Assembly: GCF_025698545.1 (NCBI RefSeq)
Contig: NC_068571.1
Span: 47,773,733-47,837,732 of the forward strand
Origin: Gossypium raimondii
Taxonomy: Eukaryota > Streptophyta > Magnoliopsida > Malvales > Malvaceae
Length of the DNA: 64,000 bases
Reading direction: 5' to 3'
The notes below the pieces were generated by a model. That model was not told the DNA's origin, made no database searches, and worked only from the letters and a program-made list of their open reading frames with translations. Each line of letters starts with the position of its first letter. Within the stretch, counting starts at the first letter, position 1. The translations under genes were made by a program, and so were the position numbers. Below are positions 46,777 through 57,802 of the stretch, one piece after another.

Positions 46777-46880
46777 GAGTTTTAGCCCAGTTAGTATTGA
46801 CATTGTTGCTAATATTGGAGGACATAAGTTCGAATGCATTGAAATGCATTATTATTATTATATTTAAAGGTTGAGAAATG
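46777..46880 (+). mobile_element. tRNA-derived SINE, type A, copy 3
   Basis: GAGTTTTAGCCCAGTTAGTA (box A-like), TTGACATTGTTGCTAATATT, AAGTTCGAATGC (box B), GCATTATTATTATTATATTT and GGTTGAGAAATGACTAT follow the order of the copies at 9606 and 37975, but on the plus strand. It lies about 80 bp downstream of the LINE's 3' duplication. Confidence 0.65.
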
Positions 46881-46885
46881 ACTAT

Positions 46886-48005
46886 TTAATAATTGAATTG
46901 AAATATGATAAATGGTGAATCAAAGGGGCAGGTAAGGCCCTACTCCCCCAAATAAAGTGGCCCTATTGCAATTTTAGACTCTCATATTATATTGATACTT
47001 TAATCTTTTTAATAATTTTTAAATTGAATCGGTGTACAATTGATTCGTGACATCAAATCAGAACTTAATATAAGTATATAGAAGAATATTTATCATACGA
47101 TTTTAATATAGATGGAATATTCAAAATATATAATAAAAAATGGGAAACAACATGGTGTCAAAACAACTACTAATGTCATGTCTGAGATTAGGTTTTGGAC
47201 ATTGTAAACTGATTTGTCGAAAGAACAAGCAGCTCCATCTGGCAGTCCAGATTCCATGGACATTAACTATCTTATACAATATAAACAGAGGAAAAAAAAG
47301 GCTAAACTCTTAAAATGGTCCTTGAACTAGTTTACTTTTATCAAATTAGCCTCTATACTTTTTTTGTACATAAATAAGCCCCATTTGGGTTAATTAAAAG
47401 TTAAAAGATTTGTTTGGGTTAATAAAAGTATAAGGACTTATCTAACAAAATAGAAAATTTCAAGGTTCTACTTAAAATTTTAGCCAAAAAGAAACTAGTG
47501 CTGCTCAGAATTAAAAAGAATTGGTTAAATACCAAAAATATGACCCATTAAATGTCTAATGCAAAGCCAAAATATAGGGAGTAAAACATGCATAGCTATA
47601 CAGTAGTTTCTTACTCGTGCATCTACATACATATAGACACACTATTTTTTTCTTGTGCGATGTACGAATTGATTGTATTTATTATTATTAATTAATTTTA
47701 TACAATTTTACATATAGATATATAATTCAATAAAAAACATAAAAAATTAGCATATTATATGTTTTATTTTAATTTTATCAGTAAAATGTTATTATCAATT
47801 TTATAATATTTTGAAAATCTTGTTTAAATCATATAAATTTAATAGAGATATGTAATTATTTGATAAAGGATTTACAGCAAAAATAGAAACATTATTTTAT
47901 ATATTTGAAAAAAAAGATACTGATAATAGTGATATAGAGAAAAGTAAAATGAATTGAAACAAAACGATTTAAATAAAATGCTCACAATGTAAACATTCAA
48001 GAATA
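46886..48005. other. AT-rich intergenic
   Basis: No gene found. 47290-47460 (TCCTTGAACTAGTTTACTTT, TATAAGGACTTATCTAAC) looks like another diverged short foldback. The rest is AT-rich with nothing recognised. Confidence 0.35.
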
Positions 48006-48017
48006 ATATTAATTTTA

Positions 48018-48144
48018 TGAAGAATTTCGTGTGTTGGCCTGATGGTTAGAGTGTTCACCGTTCCAGATGTGACCTGGATTCGAGTCGTGCTAATCGCGTT
48101 GCTGTTAGGGTTTTACCCTCCTCTTATAATTCATAAAAAAATAT
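48018..48144 (+). mobile_element. tRNA-derived SINE, type B
   Basis: GTTGGCCTGATGGTTAGAGT (box A-like) and GGATTCGAGTCGTG (box B) are about 35 bp apart, followed by a short body, TTAGGGTTTTACCCTCCTCT, and an A/T tail. The 12-bp direct repeat ATATTAATTTTA flanks the unit at 48006-48017 and 48145-48156. The flank is AT-rich, so part of the match could be chance. It differs from the type A SINEs. Confidence 0.65.
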
Positions 48145-48556
48145 ATATTAATTTTACCAACATCAATACATGTTAAAACTTTAATAAACTATTTATAAGG
48201 TGAAATGCATTTATCTCTTTTGTTTTTCATTTTATTGGTTACTTAGGTTTATATTGTTTTTAATAATATTTTATTAATTTTTCATGAAGTAATTGAAATC
48301 AATTGTGTTTTACAATTCACACAAAATTAAACATTGGTAATTAATAAAAGTGTATATGATTATGTTTTTTAATATTTATTGAATTATAAATATTAATAAT
48401 TAGTAATAGAGCCCATATTATTTTAATATTATAATTGATGAGATTTCAATCAAAGATGGAAATTCAATTTTTCATAAGGAGAATCTTGATAGTTTGAAGC
48501 ATCAAGAAAGAAAAAGAGGACACAAATATATAAAAGCTTTATGGCATGATACGTAC

Positions 48557-48784
48557 GAGAAGGGATTGTATGAAATTGTGATTTTACGTTATCTCTATTC
48601 CTTTCTAATAGGAAAATGATAAATCAGATTTTTCCTCCTGATTTTTAACATTTTTAATTGGATTTGAATTTTTTGAGGAAAAAAAAAGCTAAAAATCAGG
48701 AAGAAAAATCTGATTTGTTATTTTCCTATTGAAAAGGGATAGGAATGACGTGGAATCACAGTTTCATACAATCTTTTCTCTGCG
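48557..48784. mobile_element. 228-bp foldback MITE
   Basis: It starts GAGAAGGGATTGTATGAAAT and ends inverted as CAGTTTCATACAATCTTTTC. The arms (about 100 bp: ATAGGAAAATGATAAATCAG / CTGATTTGTTATTTTCCTAT) are nearly perfect and close on an AT-rich loop. ACGTAC flanks both ends (48551-48556 and 48785-48790), a possible 6-bp target duplication, though ACGTAC is itself palindromic. 48791-49195 holds nothing else. Confidence 0.8.
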
Positions 48785-49195
48785 ACGTACTCAAATTCTA
48801 AAATTGATTTTTAAATTTCAAAATGTTATAATTAAGTTTTTAAGTACCAATATTTTATCAATCAGATCATTTTAAAAATCTAGTTGTCAACTTAGACATT
48901 ACATATGCCAGCTTCTGATCTTATGCAGAGACCAATTTCAGCACATGACATAGCGCTATTTAAAGTTGAAGAAAGAATGTGATTAATACAATAATATTCT
49001 AATGATATTTTAAAGTTTGAGATGAATTTAAAATTTGAGACATAATTTGAGTAGAGTCTCATGCAATTAACCTATATATAAAAAGCATATCTTCAATATT
49101 TTCATGGTGAAGAGTATGGTAGACATTTATAACACTACAAGCTAAAGATGCAGAGAAAGTCTTAATCTTGGATAATGAATTAAAAAGAGAATTAT

Positions 49196-51006
49196 TTATA
49201 AAGGATTGTAGGTTTGGATCTGTTTGAGGATGTGTTCAAAGTTTTCAAATAATTTTTCCACCGGATGGGTGTGTATCCCTTCATAAGTAGTCACCACAAT
49301 TTCATCATCTTTTGAACTTCGTTGCACTTGTTTCTTCACATTGCACTCTTTATGTGTACACCTATAATAACTTCTGCAATTCAAGAAAAAAACACAACCA
49401 AAATGGAGATGATTATTCATGGAAAATTGGGTTTTTTTTTTTATGGCTATGTTACTTGAACTTGAAAAAGAGAATCTAGAGGTCGGTTTTTGTCTTTATA
49501 CTATGTTTAATTTGAGATTTTGTCATAATTTTTTTTTCATTATCAAAACTATCATCATTCGTTTTACAATTTGAACCTGATCATGTTCAAGTCGGAATTC
49601 TCCCGACAATTATAATGAACACTATCCAAATGCCTAAGTAAAATGTCCTTTACAATTTCTCCAAACTACTTGTTGATTAATTTGTCATGATTTTATCTTT
49701 TTACTATTACTAATGTTTTAATTCAAATTATTAATAGGATTAAAAAATTCAATTGGTACCTATTGTATAATTCTTTTAAAAAACTCTAACTTAACCATTT
49801 TTTAAGTGAAATTAGAGGTGTTCATCATGATCGGGCCTAAGCATGATATTAATATATTTTATACTTGCCCAAACCCAGCCCGACATGAAATATGAGCCTA
49901 AAAGTTATATAATATATAAAAATAACATAATATAAAGTATTATAAATTTAAAAACGAGTCGAGCCGGGCTCAGGCCTTAAATGTTCAAGCTTGAGCATGA
50001 CTCATATTTTAAATGGACCTAATTTTTTCCTAAGCTCATTTTTCGGGCCTAATATTTTACCTAAACTCTTTTAAATTTCGGGTGGACCTTCGGACCTAAA
50101 CGAATAACCCGGTCCATCAACATGTCTAAGCGAAATCATGCTAATCAAAATCGTTATTTCCTAAAACTAATTTACCACTTAAAAACAATCTAGCTCAACC
50201 TCAAATTTGGACTACTCAGTTAACTAATAAATTAGCGATTTTGATTAAACCAATTGAAATATAGAGATTAATTCCTTAAATTCATGATTTGGTGTGTATT
50301 TTTTAAAATAAATACGAGATTATGACACATCGATAATGTGAATGAAAAAATTATATAACAAATATATTTATAAAAATTGATTTAATAAATAAATGAAGTT
50401 TTAGTTGAAATGATAAATACATTAAAATTATGATGTATTAGGTTAAAATATATTTTCCTAGATTTCACATTATTTAAAATTTAAAAAACCTGAAAGTGAT
50501 GTTTATTATTTTATAAAAGAAAGATATTTGATAATTACACAACTCAGTTCAAGAATGACATTAACTCAATAAGGCACTTACCAAAAAATATTAACTATAT
50601 TAGTGATATAGTTTAAGACATAAAATTATATCAGACTAAATCTCTAAATTAAGTATAATATATGGATGAATTTGATGAAATATAGATAATAAAAATACCT
50701 TGGGAATTTGCTGTTTTTAACAGTTTTTTGGCCATATTTCCTCCAACGATATCCATCATCAAGAATATCAACATGACTCCTTGTTTGAAATGCATATTTG
50801 TGTTTCTTCATCACCTCTTTTTTGTCACCTTTCTTCCCTGCAACTTCCCCTTCATTCTTGTCAATGGAGGCATCCATATTCTTACATGTATTTACACCAT
50901 TGTTGCTTTGCAAATAACTTCGTTGTTGATGATGATGATTCGCCATGGTTAACGATGATGGTGAAGCTGAAGATCCATCGGAGAAAACTATGGAGTAATT
51001 CTCCAT
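49196..51006 (-). CDS. WRKY75-like: WRKY transcription factor, group IIc, WRKY75-like
   Basis: Two exons, 51006-50699 and 49373-49196 (308 + 178 = 486 bp, intron phase 2), encode 161 residues. The intron sits after FPR, the usual position for this group. Residues 88-94 are the intact WRKYGQK heptapeptide. The zinc finger is C108-X4-C113-X23-H137-X1-H139, which defines group II. The block [19 protein letters not shown] before it and the ending [17 protein letters not shown] match Arabidopsis WRKY75/45 more closely than WRKY43/56. The protein would bind W-boxes (TTGAC) in the nucleus; WRKY75 relatives act in phosphate starvation, senescence and defence. The 1.3-kb intron contains a MITE, and another repeat lies just upstream of the promoter. 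The WRKY call is certain; the paralogue is an inference. Confidence 0.95.
49814..50128. mobile_element. GGGCC-rich MULE-like MITE, copy 3, in WRKY intron
   Basis: 315 bp, left end AGAGGTGTTCATCATGATCG, right end CCGGTCCATCAACATGTCTA, with a core that includes GAGCCGGGCTCAGGCC. Flanking 9-mers AGTGAAATT (49805-49813) and AGCGAAATC (50129-50137) agree at 7 of 9, a clear target duplication. It lies in the intron, away from the splice sites. Confidence 0.75.
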
Positions 51007-51054
51007 CGAAAGAAAAAATGAATAAAACTAATTAAGCTGCTATTATTATTATGA

Positions 51055-51070
51055 AGATATATATATAAAC
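51055..51070 (-). promoter_or_regulatory. putative TATA box of the WRKY gene
   Basis: On the minus strand TTTATATATATATC lies about 50-65 bp upstream of the ATG, which would put the transcription start near 51030 and leave a short leader. The motif is low complexity, so this is tentative. Confidence 0.4.
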
Positions 51071-51127
51071 TGGAAATTCAGAAGGTGGTGGAAGTGTGTA
51101 TATAGGTAAAAAAGAGATTATTTTAAG

Positions 51128-51622
51128 GGGTAAACTACACCCAAGGTCACTAAATTATTAGAAAGTTTACATTTTGGTCATTCAACTTCAAAAAGTTACT
51201 AAATTATTAAGTCATTAGGCTGTTAAAATTATTGTTGTATGGCATTCTTTGTTCGCACTGCTTGCATCAATCGAAAGCTCTATCATCCATTTTCTTCTAC
51301 AATTCAATTTTTTTTTCATGAAATAACTTTGAATGTTAAGAATCTTCGAACTGAAATCCAAACAGCTTTCTTCTCCGATTTTCGATACTGACTGTTAAAT
51401 TGACTTGGATCTAAGATATGTTTTTCTACTTGTCAATGGGTATTGATCCACTATATTGTTGAATCATTATTTGGAGCTTGCTAGCGAGATTTTTAAAAGA
51501 AAAAAAACTTAACAGCCTAGTGACTTAAATAAAGCTTTTTAAATAATTTAGTGATTATTTTGTAATTTTTAAAGTTAACTAACCAAAAACATAAATTAAA
51601 AAAATTAATTACACTTTATCCG
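51128..51622. mobile_element. TIR element immediately upstream of the WRKY gene
   Basis: Left arm GGTAAACTACACCCAAGGTC, TTATTAAGTCATTAGGCTGTTAA; right arm AACAGCCTAGTGACTTAAAT, TTAATTACACTTTATCCG (inverted). Arms are about 115 bp and the core about 260 bp is unlike the other foldbacks. It begins about 120 bp from the WRKY ATG, so it could supply or separate upstream regulatory sequence. Confidence 0.7.
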
Positions 51623-52560
51623 AGAAATATTTAGGGGAAAAAAGGTGGGCGGCGTAATGGCCATTGGCCAACGTATTAAAGTGACTGAAATGATACTAAA
51701 TGCATGGACCGGAGTGGAGGCTAATCGTTCATGCATGAATGCGAATCCTTCTACAAGGAGACAAAGTGGAGTCGTAAACGTTACGTAAACTTGACTTTAC
51801 CATCACAATATTAGGACAAAATTATCTAATAGATAATTCTAATTTTGATTAAATTATGATGTTAGTCCCTGTATTTAACAAAATTTGAGATTTAGTTCCT
51901 ATATTTGAAAAAGTTAAAATTCAATGTTTTACTTTTTTTGAAAATATTATTAAAATTTGTGAATATAGAAATTTGATTAGTCAAACTTATAATTAAAGTT
52001 TTATATTATATATATAATACTAAATGAAATGGAAGAAAGTATTAGTCAAAATATTAAACTAAGCTTGACATCCATGAAATCGACATTAAGGAAAATAGAA
52101 AAATTATTCAAACAGACTTCTAAACACCCACAGAAAGCTCAGTGGTCAGAATTTTATACTAACCTTCACACCCTCTTAAAAAACCTATTTTCAAACATAA
52201 CTTTTAATTTACTTATCTCCAGAATTAATTAAATTTTCGCTATATTCTGATAAAAAAAGTAATTTTCATATCATGATTATATATTTATATAATTTTGGAA
52301 ATGTAAATAATTAATTTTATAGGATTTTTTATTGCATTTTCTAGCTTTGTAATTTAGATAATTTCAAAAAATGATATCTCCAAAATTATCTTCAATTTCC
52401 ATGTTTCATGCTTAAACTAGGAAGATAAAGATGATATCTTTTCGAGTGGCATACTCAAAATTAAATTCTTCCATCGCTTAAAGTTTTGAATAAGTTTTTG
52501 CATAAAAAAATAATTACTTATTTTTAATTTCCTCAAAATTCAACATGTATTGTTAATGCT
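51623..52560. other. intergenic with weak repeat remnants
   Basis: 51850-52010 has blocks (TTAGTCCCTGTATTTAACAA, GATTTAGTTCCTATATTTGA) like the foldback family at 22442. The 67-residue frame at 52029 is not recognisable. Nothing else seen. Confidence 0.35.
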
Positions 52561-52986
52561 AGACATGTTAAAGGGTTAGGTTATTCGCTCAAGCCTAAAA
52601 ATCAACTTCAATTATAGAAATATTATGCCCAAAAAATAGGCTTAGACAAAAAAATGATATTTGTTTAAAATATAGCATTCTATGCCCAAGGTCGACCTGA
52701 CTTGACCCTTCTTTTTAAGTTTGTAACATATTATATTATGTAATTTATAACACATAAAAATATATAATAATGTAATGTAAACATATTTTTTCATAAAAAA
52801 AAATATAATCATTAAATATTAAATTTAAAATTATATAAATATTTTTCAAAAAATTTAAAATATGGGTAGACTTAGGAAATATGTTGGGCCCATATTTTGG
52901 ATCAGGTCAGGTTTGAGTAAATATAAAATGTGTTAATATCATACTTGAATGTGACCTAAGTCTAACCCAACCCATGCATAGCTCTA
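52561..52986. mobile_element. GGGCC-type MULE-like MITE, copy 4 (GC-poor, eroded)
   Basis: Starts AGACATGTTAAAGGGTTAGG and ends inverted as AACCCATGCATAGCTCTA. The arms have lost much of their GGGCC content (TATGCCCAAAAAATAGGCTT, GGGCCCATATTTTGGATCAG). Flanking 9-mers GTTAATGCT and GTTTACACT agree at 6 of 9. It abuts the next copy, sharing GTTTACACT as the boundary. Confidence 0.6.
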
Positions 52987-52995
52987 GTTTACACT

Positions 52996-53404
52996 AGAGG
53001 TGATCATGGGTTGGACTACCCGGCCCGGCCCGACGGCCTACCCGAAAAATGGGAGGGTTCGGATAAAAATATAGGCCCGAAATATGGGTTTGGGAAAAAA
53101 AGAGGCCCGTTTAGAAAACGGGCCGGGCCTCGAGTAAATTTTTTTGGCCCAGGCCCGACCCAAATTATATATTAAATATATTTTTTATTTTAATCAAATA
53201 TATATATTTTGTAGGTTTTTGATGCTATTTTGGTGTTGTAAAATTTAATATGGACCGGGCCGGGCTCGGGCTCGGGCTTAGTAATTTTCTTTCGGGCCGG
53301 ACTTGGACAAATTTTAGGCCCATGTTTTGGGCTGGGCCGGGCCCGGGCCTAGAAAATAGGACTAAAAATTTATCTGGGCCCAACCCGGCTCATGATCACC
53401 TCTA
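52996..53404. mobile_element. GGGCC-rich MULE-like MITE, copy 5 (best preserved)
   Basis: 409 bp with terminal inverted repeat AGAGGTGATCATG/CATGATCACCTCT and strongly GGGCC-rich arms around a short AT core (GTTTTTGATGCTATTTTGGT). Flanking 9-mers GTTTACACT (52987-52995) and GTCTACACT (53405-53413) agree at 8 of 9. No reading frame. Confidence 0.8.
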
Positions 53405-53413
53405 GTCTACACT

Positions 53414-55895
53414 AATAGAACATTAAATATGATTTTTTTATTATTAAAATATATAAAATTTAAAAAAGTGTGAAACTTTCTTTTTTGAATGCAGTGTAAA
53501 ACTTTTTTTTAATTCTAATAAAAATTGAAATATTTTATCTTACTACAAGCTAAAACAATTGTTTTTTAAATTATTTTAAACAAATTATTGTTAAATTTAA
53601 TAAAATTAAAAGATTATGACAGATTCCAATATTAACACATAATATTGAGTGAAATTTAGCATAATATAAAAGGATAATATAATTTTGGTTATTTAACTTG
53701 GAAATGAGGTTCACTTTGGTACATGTATTTTTTTAGTCTATTTTGACACTTAAATTTAAAAACTAGGTCCATTTTAGTCCCTGAATTTAAAAAATATAAA
53801 AGTTTGATGATGTGCACTATGAGATTGTGCCACATCATCACTTGAAAATTAAGTGAATTAGTGATGATGTGGTATAATATCAGAGTGCCAAATTTAGTGT
53901 TTTAATAACCAGACTAGTGATTGAACAGGTCAAACTGGTTTCCAATTCAACTAGTTCGGCCGCCGAACCAACAATAATTAAATAAATAATTAAAAATCTT
54001 TAAAAAATAAAAAAATTACTAAACCGGTTCAACTGTCGGTTTTTGTCCCGATTTTTTATATTTACTAATTTCAAACAGTTTTTATTCAAATTAATATATA
54101 TGTCAGTGCTCGACCCGTTCGATTTGGTTTTGTTACAGTAACATTAATCATATCATCAAATCTTGATAGGATCCAAGTTCAACAACAAAAATGATCTCTA
54201 AAAGTTATATTATCCCTGTCAAAGAAGAGAAAAGAGGAGAGAATTAAAATTGACAAGTTTAGAATTTAATGTTTGGTGGTTGATGTTGAAGAGTTGGGTG
54301 CGACATAATTACTGTTTGTTTCACCCAAATTAGCTATCAAAGGACTTATTTCAAAGTTAGGCAATGATGATGACAGATGATATTAACTTTCAAAGTAATA
54401 TATGAATGGGGAAATATACGTAATGCTCCTTGTCAGCTTAGACTTTAGCAACCTAACCTAATATATGAGAGAGAGAGAAGAGCGTTTGAAAGAAAAGGGT
54501 TAATGTACTATTTGGCAAGGTTGTCGGAATTGAACTAGATCAATCGGTTAAATTAGGAATTGATTATCCAAAAAATGGGATTGAATCAATTAATTCGTGA
54601 ACTAGTATGAATCGATTGAGCTGAGCTAAAAACCAATTCAACTGGAACTTTTTCAAAACTTTTTTTTTTATATTTTTAAAATTTTTGATGAATTTATTAT
54701 AATTTATTTAATAAACCATTAATTTAATTATAATAAATTATTATTTAATATTTGAATTTAGTTTTAATGTGAAATTTATTTCTTTATTTAAAAAATCTAT
54801 TTAAGTACCTATATTTGATTTTCATTATAGAACTTTGTAACTAAATGATGTTAACTTTTTTTTACGTTGCACAATAAATATTTGATGCACGGCAACAATG
54901 GTATCAAAATTTAAAAATGTATAAAAATCGAAAACAATTATTAGAAAATAAAATTTATAAAAGAATTTTATAAATAAAAATCAGAATATAAAAATATACG
55001 TTAAAAGTTAAAAGTTATAGAAATTAAATAAAAATTAAAATACATCTATAATGTTTTATAAAAATATTTAAAAATAAAAAATAAGTTTTAATAATTTTAT
55101 AAAATTATTAAAATAAAAATCATGAAAATTTTCATTCACCACATAAAAAGTTTCTATAATATTTTAAAATAAAAATAAAAATAATTTTAGATTTTTATAC
55201 ATTTTATAATTTTCAGATGGTAACTCATTGTGACATATTGGTCATGTATCAAATATTCATTAGACCACATAAAAAAAAGTTTACATCGTTTTATTTGAGT
55301 AACAACTAAGAGTCATTTCTTAGTTGATTATAACTTCTAACCCTATATATTTTGAAGTGTTACATTATATAAAATAACCATTTACTCATTGAATGATTTA
55401 AGTCACCATGATATGACCACTAGCTAGGTTTCATTTACATCAACCGCATAATCCCTTTAAGAGGATACTCATGACTCTGTATTCAAGTTATAGTTACACC
55501 GTCTATAAGTAAAACTATATCATGTATAAGTTATATATTCAATGTACCAACCTTTTGCTTACTACTTTGAGACACATTGGTTATCAGTACATTAAAGTAA
55601 ACAATTTATACATATAAATTTATTCACTTACTTAGAATTAAGGCAAGCAAACAATGACCACATCAAGAAAATTGATCTTTAAATGGATTTAAGATTAATT
55701 CATCTTAGGTCTAGTACAATGCGTTCTCAATCCCAACTAATACATCTATGTCTCTACTCGAAAGACAATTCTGCTTTGATGGCTAAGACAAATTATCTCC
55801 TCTTTTGACTTTATACACATAATAACCATAGCACGAGTCACTTGTTCACCATGATTTTATGGACTATACACTTTAAATTTAGTTTACCAATTAAC
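53414..55895. other. AT-rich intergenic, possible old LTR sequence
   Basis: 53660-53900 and 54520-54680 carry remnants of repeats seen elsewhere (TTTTAGTCCCTGAATTTAAA; ATTCAACTAGTTCGGCC). 55200-55890 has higher complexity (GCATAATCCCTTTAAGAGGA, CTCTACTCGAAAGACAATTC) and may be an old LTR, but I could not find its ends. No gene is seen. Confidence 0.35.
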
Positions 55896-55899
55896 ATAA

Positions 55900-56258
55900 G
55901 TTATCTTTTGCATATAATGGCAATAACAACAATTCTAAAAGGAGAATGTTGTCAAAGATGTTGAATTTGATGAAGGTCGAAGTTGAGGGTAACCTTTGGC
56001 TAAGTGCTAGAGATGTTAACATAATCAATAAGTCAAAAGGGAGCTCAAATTTTAATGGCTCACAATTTACTACTTCGAACATGTTGGAGTTTATTGACTG
56101 TTAGAACAACTTGGAGTTGACTGACCATCCATATGTTAGCCCCCTTTACACTTGATGTAATGAAAGAAGTGTTGAGTCCCTCTCAAGTAAGCTGGATAAG
56201 GTGATGATAAAACCTCATTGGTATGATAGTTTTCCAACTTCTACAATGGAGTTTGATG
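55900..56258 (+). pseudogene. LINE ORF2 fragment (endonuclease domain)
   Basis: A plus-strand frame with stops reads GNLWLSARDVNIINKSKGSS, SNFNGSQFTTSNMLEFIDC, LTDHPYVSPLYT and SSKLDKVMIKPHW. This is the order of the second half of a LINE endonuclease domain (GDFN, DHPYxGPLYTW, KLDRVLVNxxW) as I know it. Stops occur after FIDC and after PLYT. A MITE copy cuts it off at 56260. It differs from the full LINE at 41006. Confidence 0.65.
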
Positions 56259-56260
56259 GT

Positions 56261-56445
56261 AGACCTGTCCATGGGCCGGGCGGCCTGGCCCGGCCCGACA
56301 GCACGCCCGAAATATGGGAGGGTTCGGGTAAAAATATAGGCCCGAAATATGGGCTTGTGCAAAAAAACGAGGCCCGTTTAAAAAACGGGACGGGCCTCGG
56401 GCACCACTTTTTTGGCCCGGGCCCGGCCTGAATATAATAAATTTT
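56261..56445. mobile_element. GGGCC-rich MULE-like MITE, copy 6, left half only
   Basis: AGACCTGTCCATGGGCCGGG with GGCCCGGCCCGACAGC and ACGGGACGGGCCTCGGGC are the left arm of the family. The right arm is missing: AT-rich sequence to 56542 runs directly into an LTR. The 76-residue frame over it is artefactual. Confidence 0.7.
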
Positions 56446-56542
56446 TATTTTTATTTTTATTTTTTAATTTTAAAATACTTTTAAAATAATTTTTTTATTT
56501 AATGGTCAAGTCTATTTAATGGACACTAAACTAACTATAATT

Positions 56543-57792
56543 ACGACGAAGGCAAGTGCACCTATCGATCCATAGTATAGCTATGGTGAGTAGAGAATAT
56601 CGTATCCACGAGAACTAAAATTACTAGTAATTACTATTTTTCTATTATTTAGCCGATAAATTGGGATGATTGTTTTAATCTAAATTTACTAATCTAAAGT
56701 AACTAAGAACGCGAAAGAGAATGAATTAGGAAAATATTTGAAGATAACCAAAGAGAAAGACAACACCTAGGAAAGAATCCACCAAGACTTCACTTATTAT
56801 TCCAAATCTGAATTAAATAATTTATTCACTTGTGTCTTGATCCGTAGAAATCCTTAAATTATGTTAATATCTCTTTCGAGAGTAAGAACAACTGACTTTA
56901 GGTTGATTAATCGAAATCTCTTTCTAATTAACACCCGTATTGTCGCATTAACTCGATCTATAGATTCCCCTATTAGATTTGACTCTAATCCGGTAGATTT
57001 ATGTCGTCCTATTTCTAGGATTGCATGCAACTCCACTCAATTATGCTAGATCTACTCTTAAACAGAGACTTTTGCTCCACTGAAATAAGAACATTAAATA
57101 TGAATTAATATCCCTAAAATATTAAAACACGAAATAAGCATACATAATTGAGAACAAGAATCAAGTATTTATCATGTAATTCATCAAATAATAAGATTCG
57201 TCATAGGTTTCATCTTCCTTAGGTATCTAGGGAGTTTAGTTCATAATCTGAAAAGAAAACATCTCGAAGTTAGAAAAAACTACAAGACATAAGGAAATTC
57301 AAATAAACTTCAAAAAGGAGTTAAAAGGAGATTTTCAATCTTGAAGGAGATCCGCTTCTGAGTTGGCTCCGATGGTGTTCTTCGAGTAATTTCTTCAATC
57401 TTCTCTGCATGTCCCCTTAAGTCCTCTTATCATATGTATTTATAAACTTTAGAATGCTCAGAAATCCTAAAAATTGAGTTTTTTTTTAGTAAAAGGGAAG
57501 CAGGGTGCGAAATCAACACGAGCAGGCACATGGGCGTGTGGCCAGCCCGTGTGGCTTACACGGGCATGTGCCCAGCCTGTGTGGAAATGCGCAGGCCGTG
57601 TGGATCTTGAAAATAGCTTTTTTTTGTCTGATTTTAGCCCGTTTTTCGCTCCTTTCACTTCTCTATGCTCACCTAATGATAGAAACATAAAGTTAAAGGA
57701 TTAGGACAATCAAATTCACTAATTTACATAATAAATCATCCAAAAACGATTTAAGAATGAGATTAAAAACATGTTACTTTTACGGTTTATCA
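56543..57792 (-). mobile_element. LTR of the TGATAAG...GCATCA family, diverged copy
   Basis: Reverse strand starts TGATAAACCGTAAAAGTAAC at 57792 and runs to AGGTGCACTTGCCTTCGTCG near 56543. The terminal GCATCA is not clear. Compared with 13511-14562 it keeps an extra block at 56870-57050 (TTTCGAGAGTAAGAACAACT) and has a stronger ACATGGGCGTGTGG/CCCGTGTGG palindrome cluster at 57520-57605. No gag/pol frame. Confidence 0.65.
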
Positions 57793-57802
57793 GAGTTCTT
57801 AC

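Noticed and set aside
56201-56431. 76-residue frame MMIKPHWYDSFPTS...
   Set aside because: A chance join of a LINE endonuclease fragment and the left arm of a GGGCC MITE.
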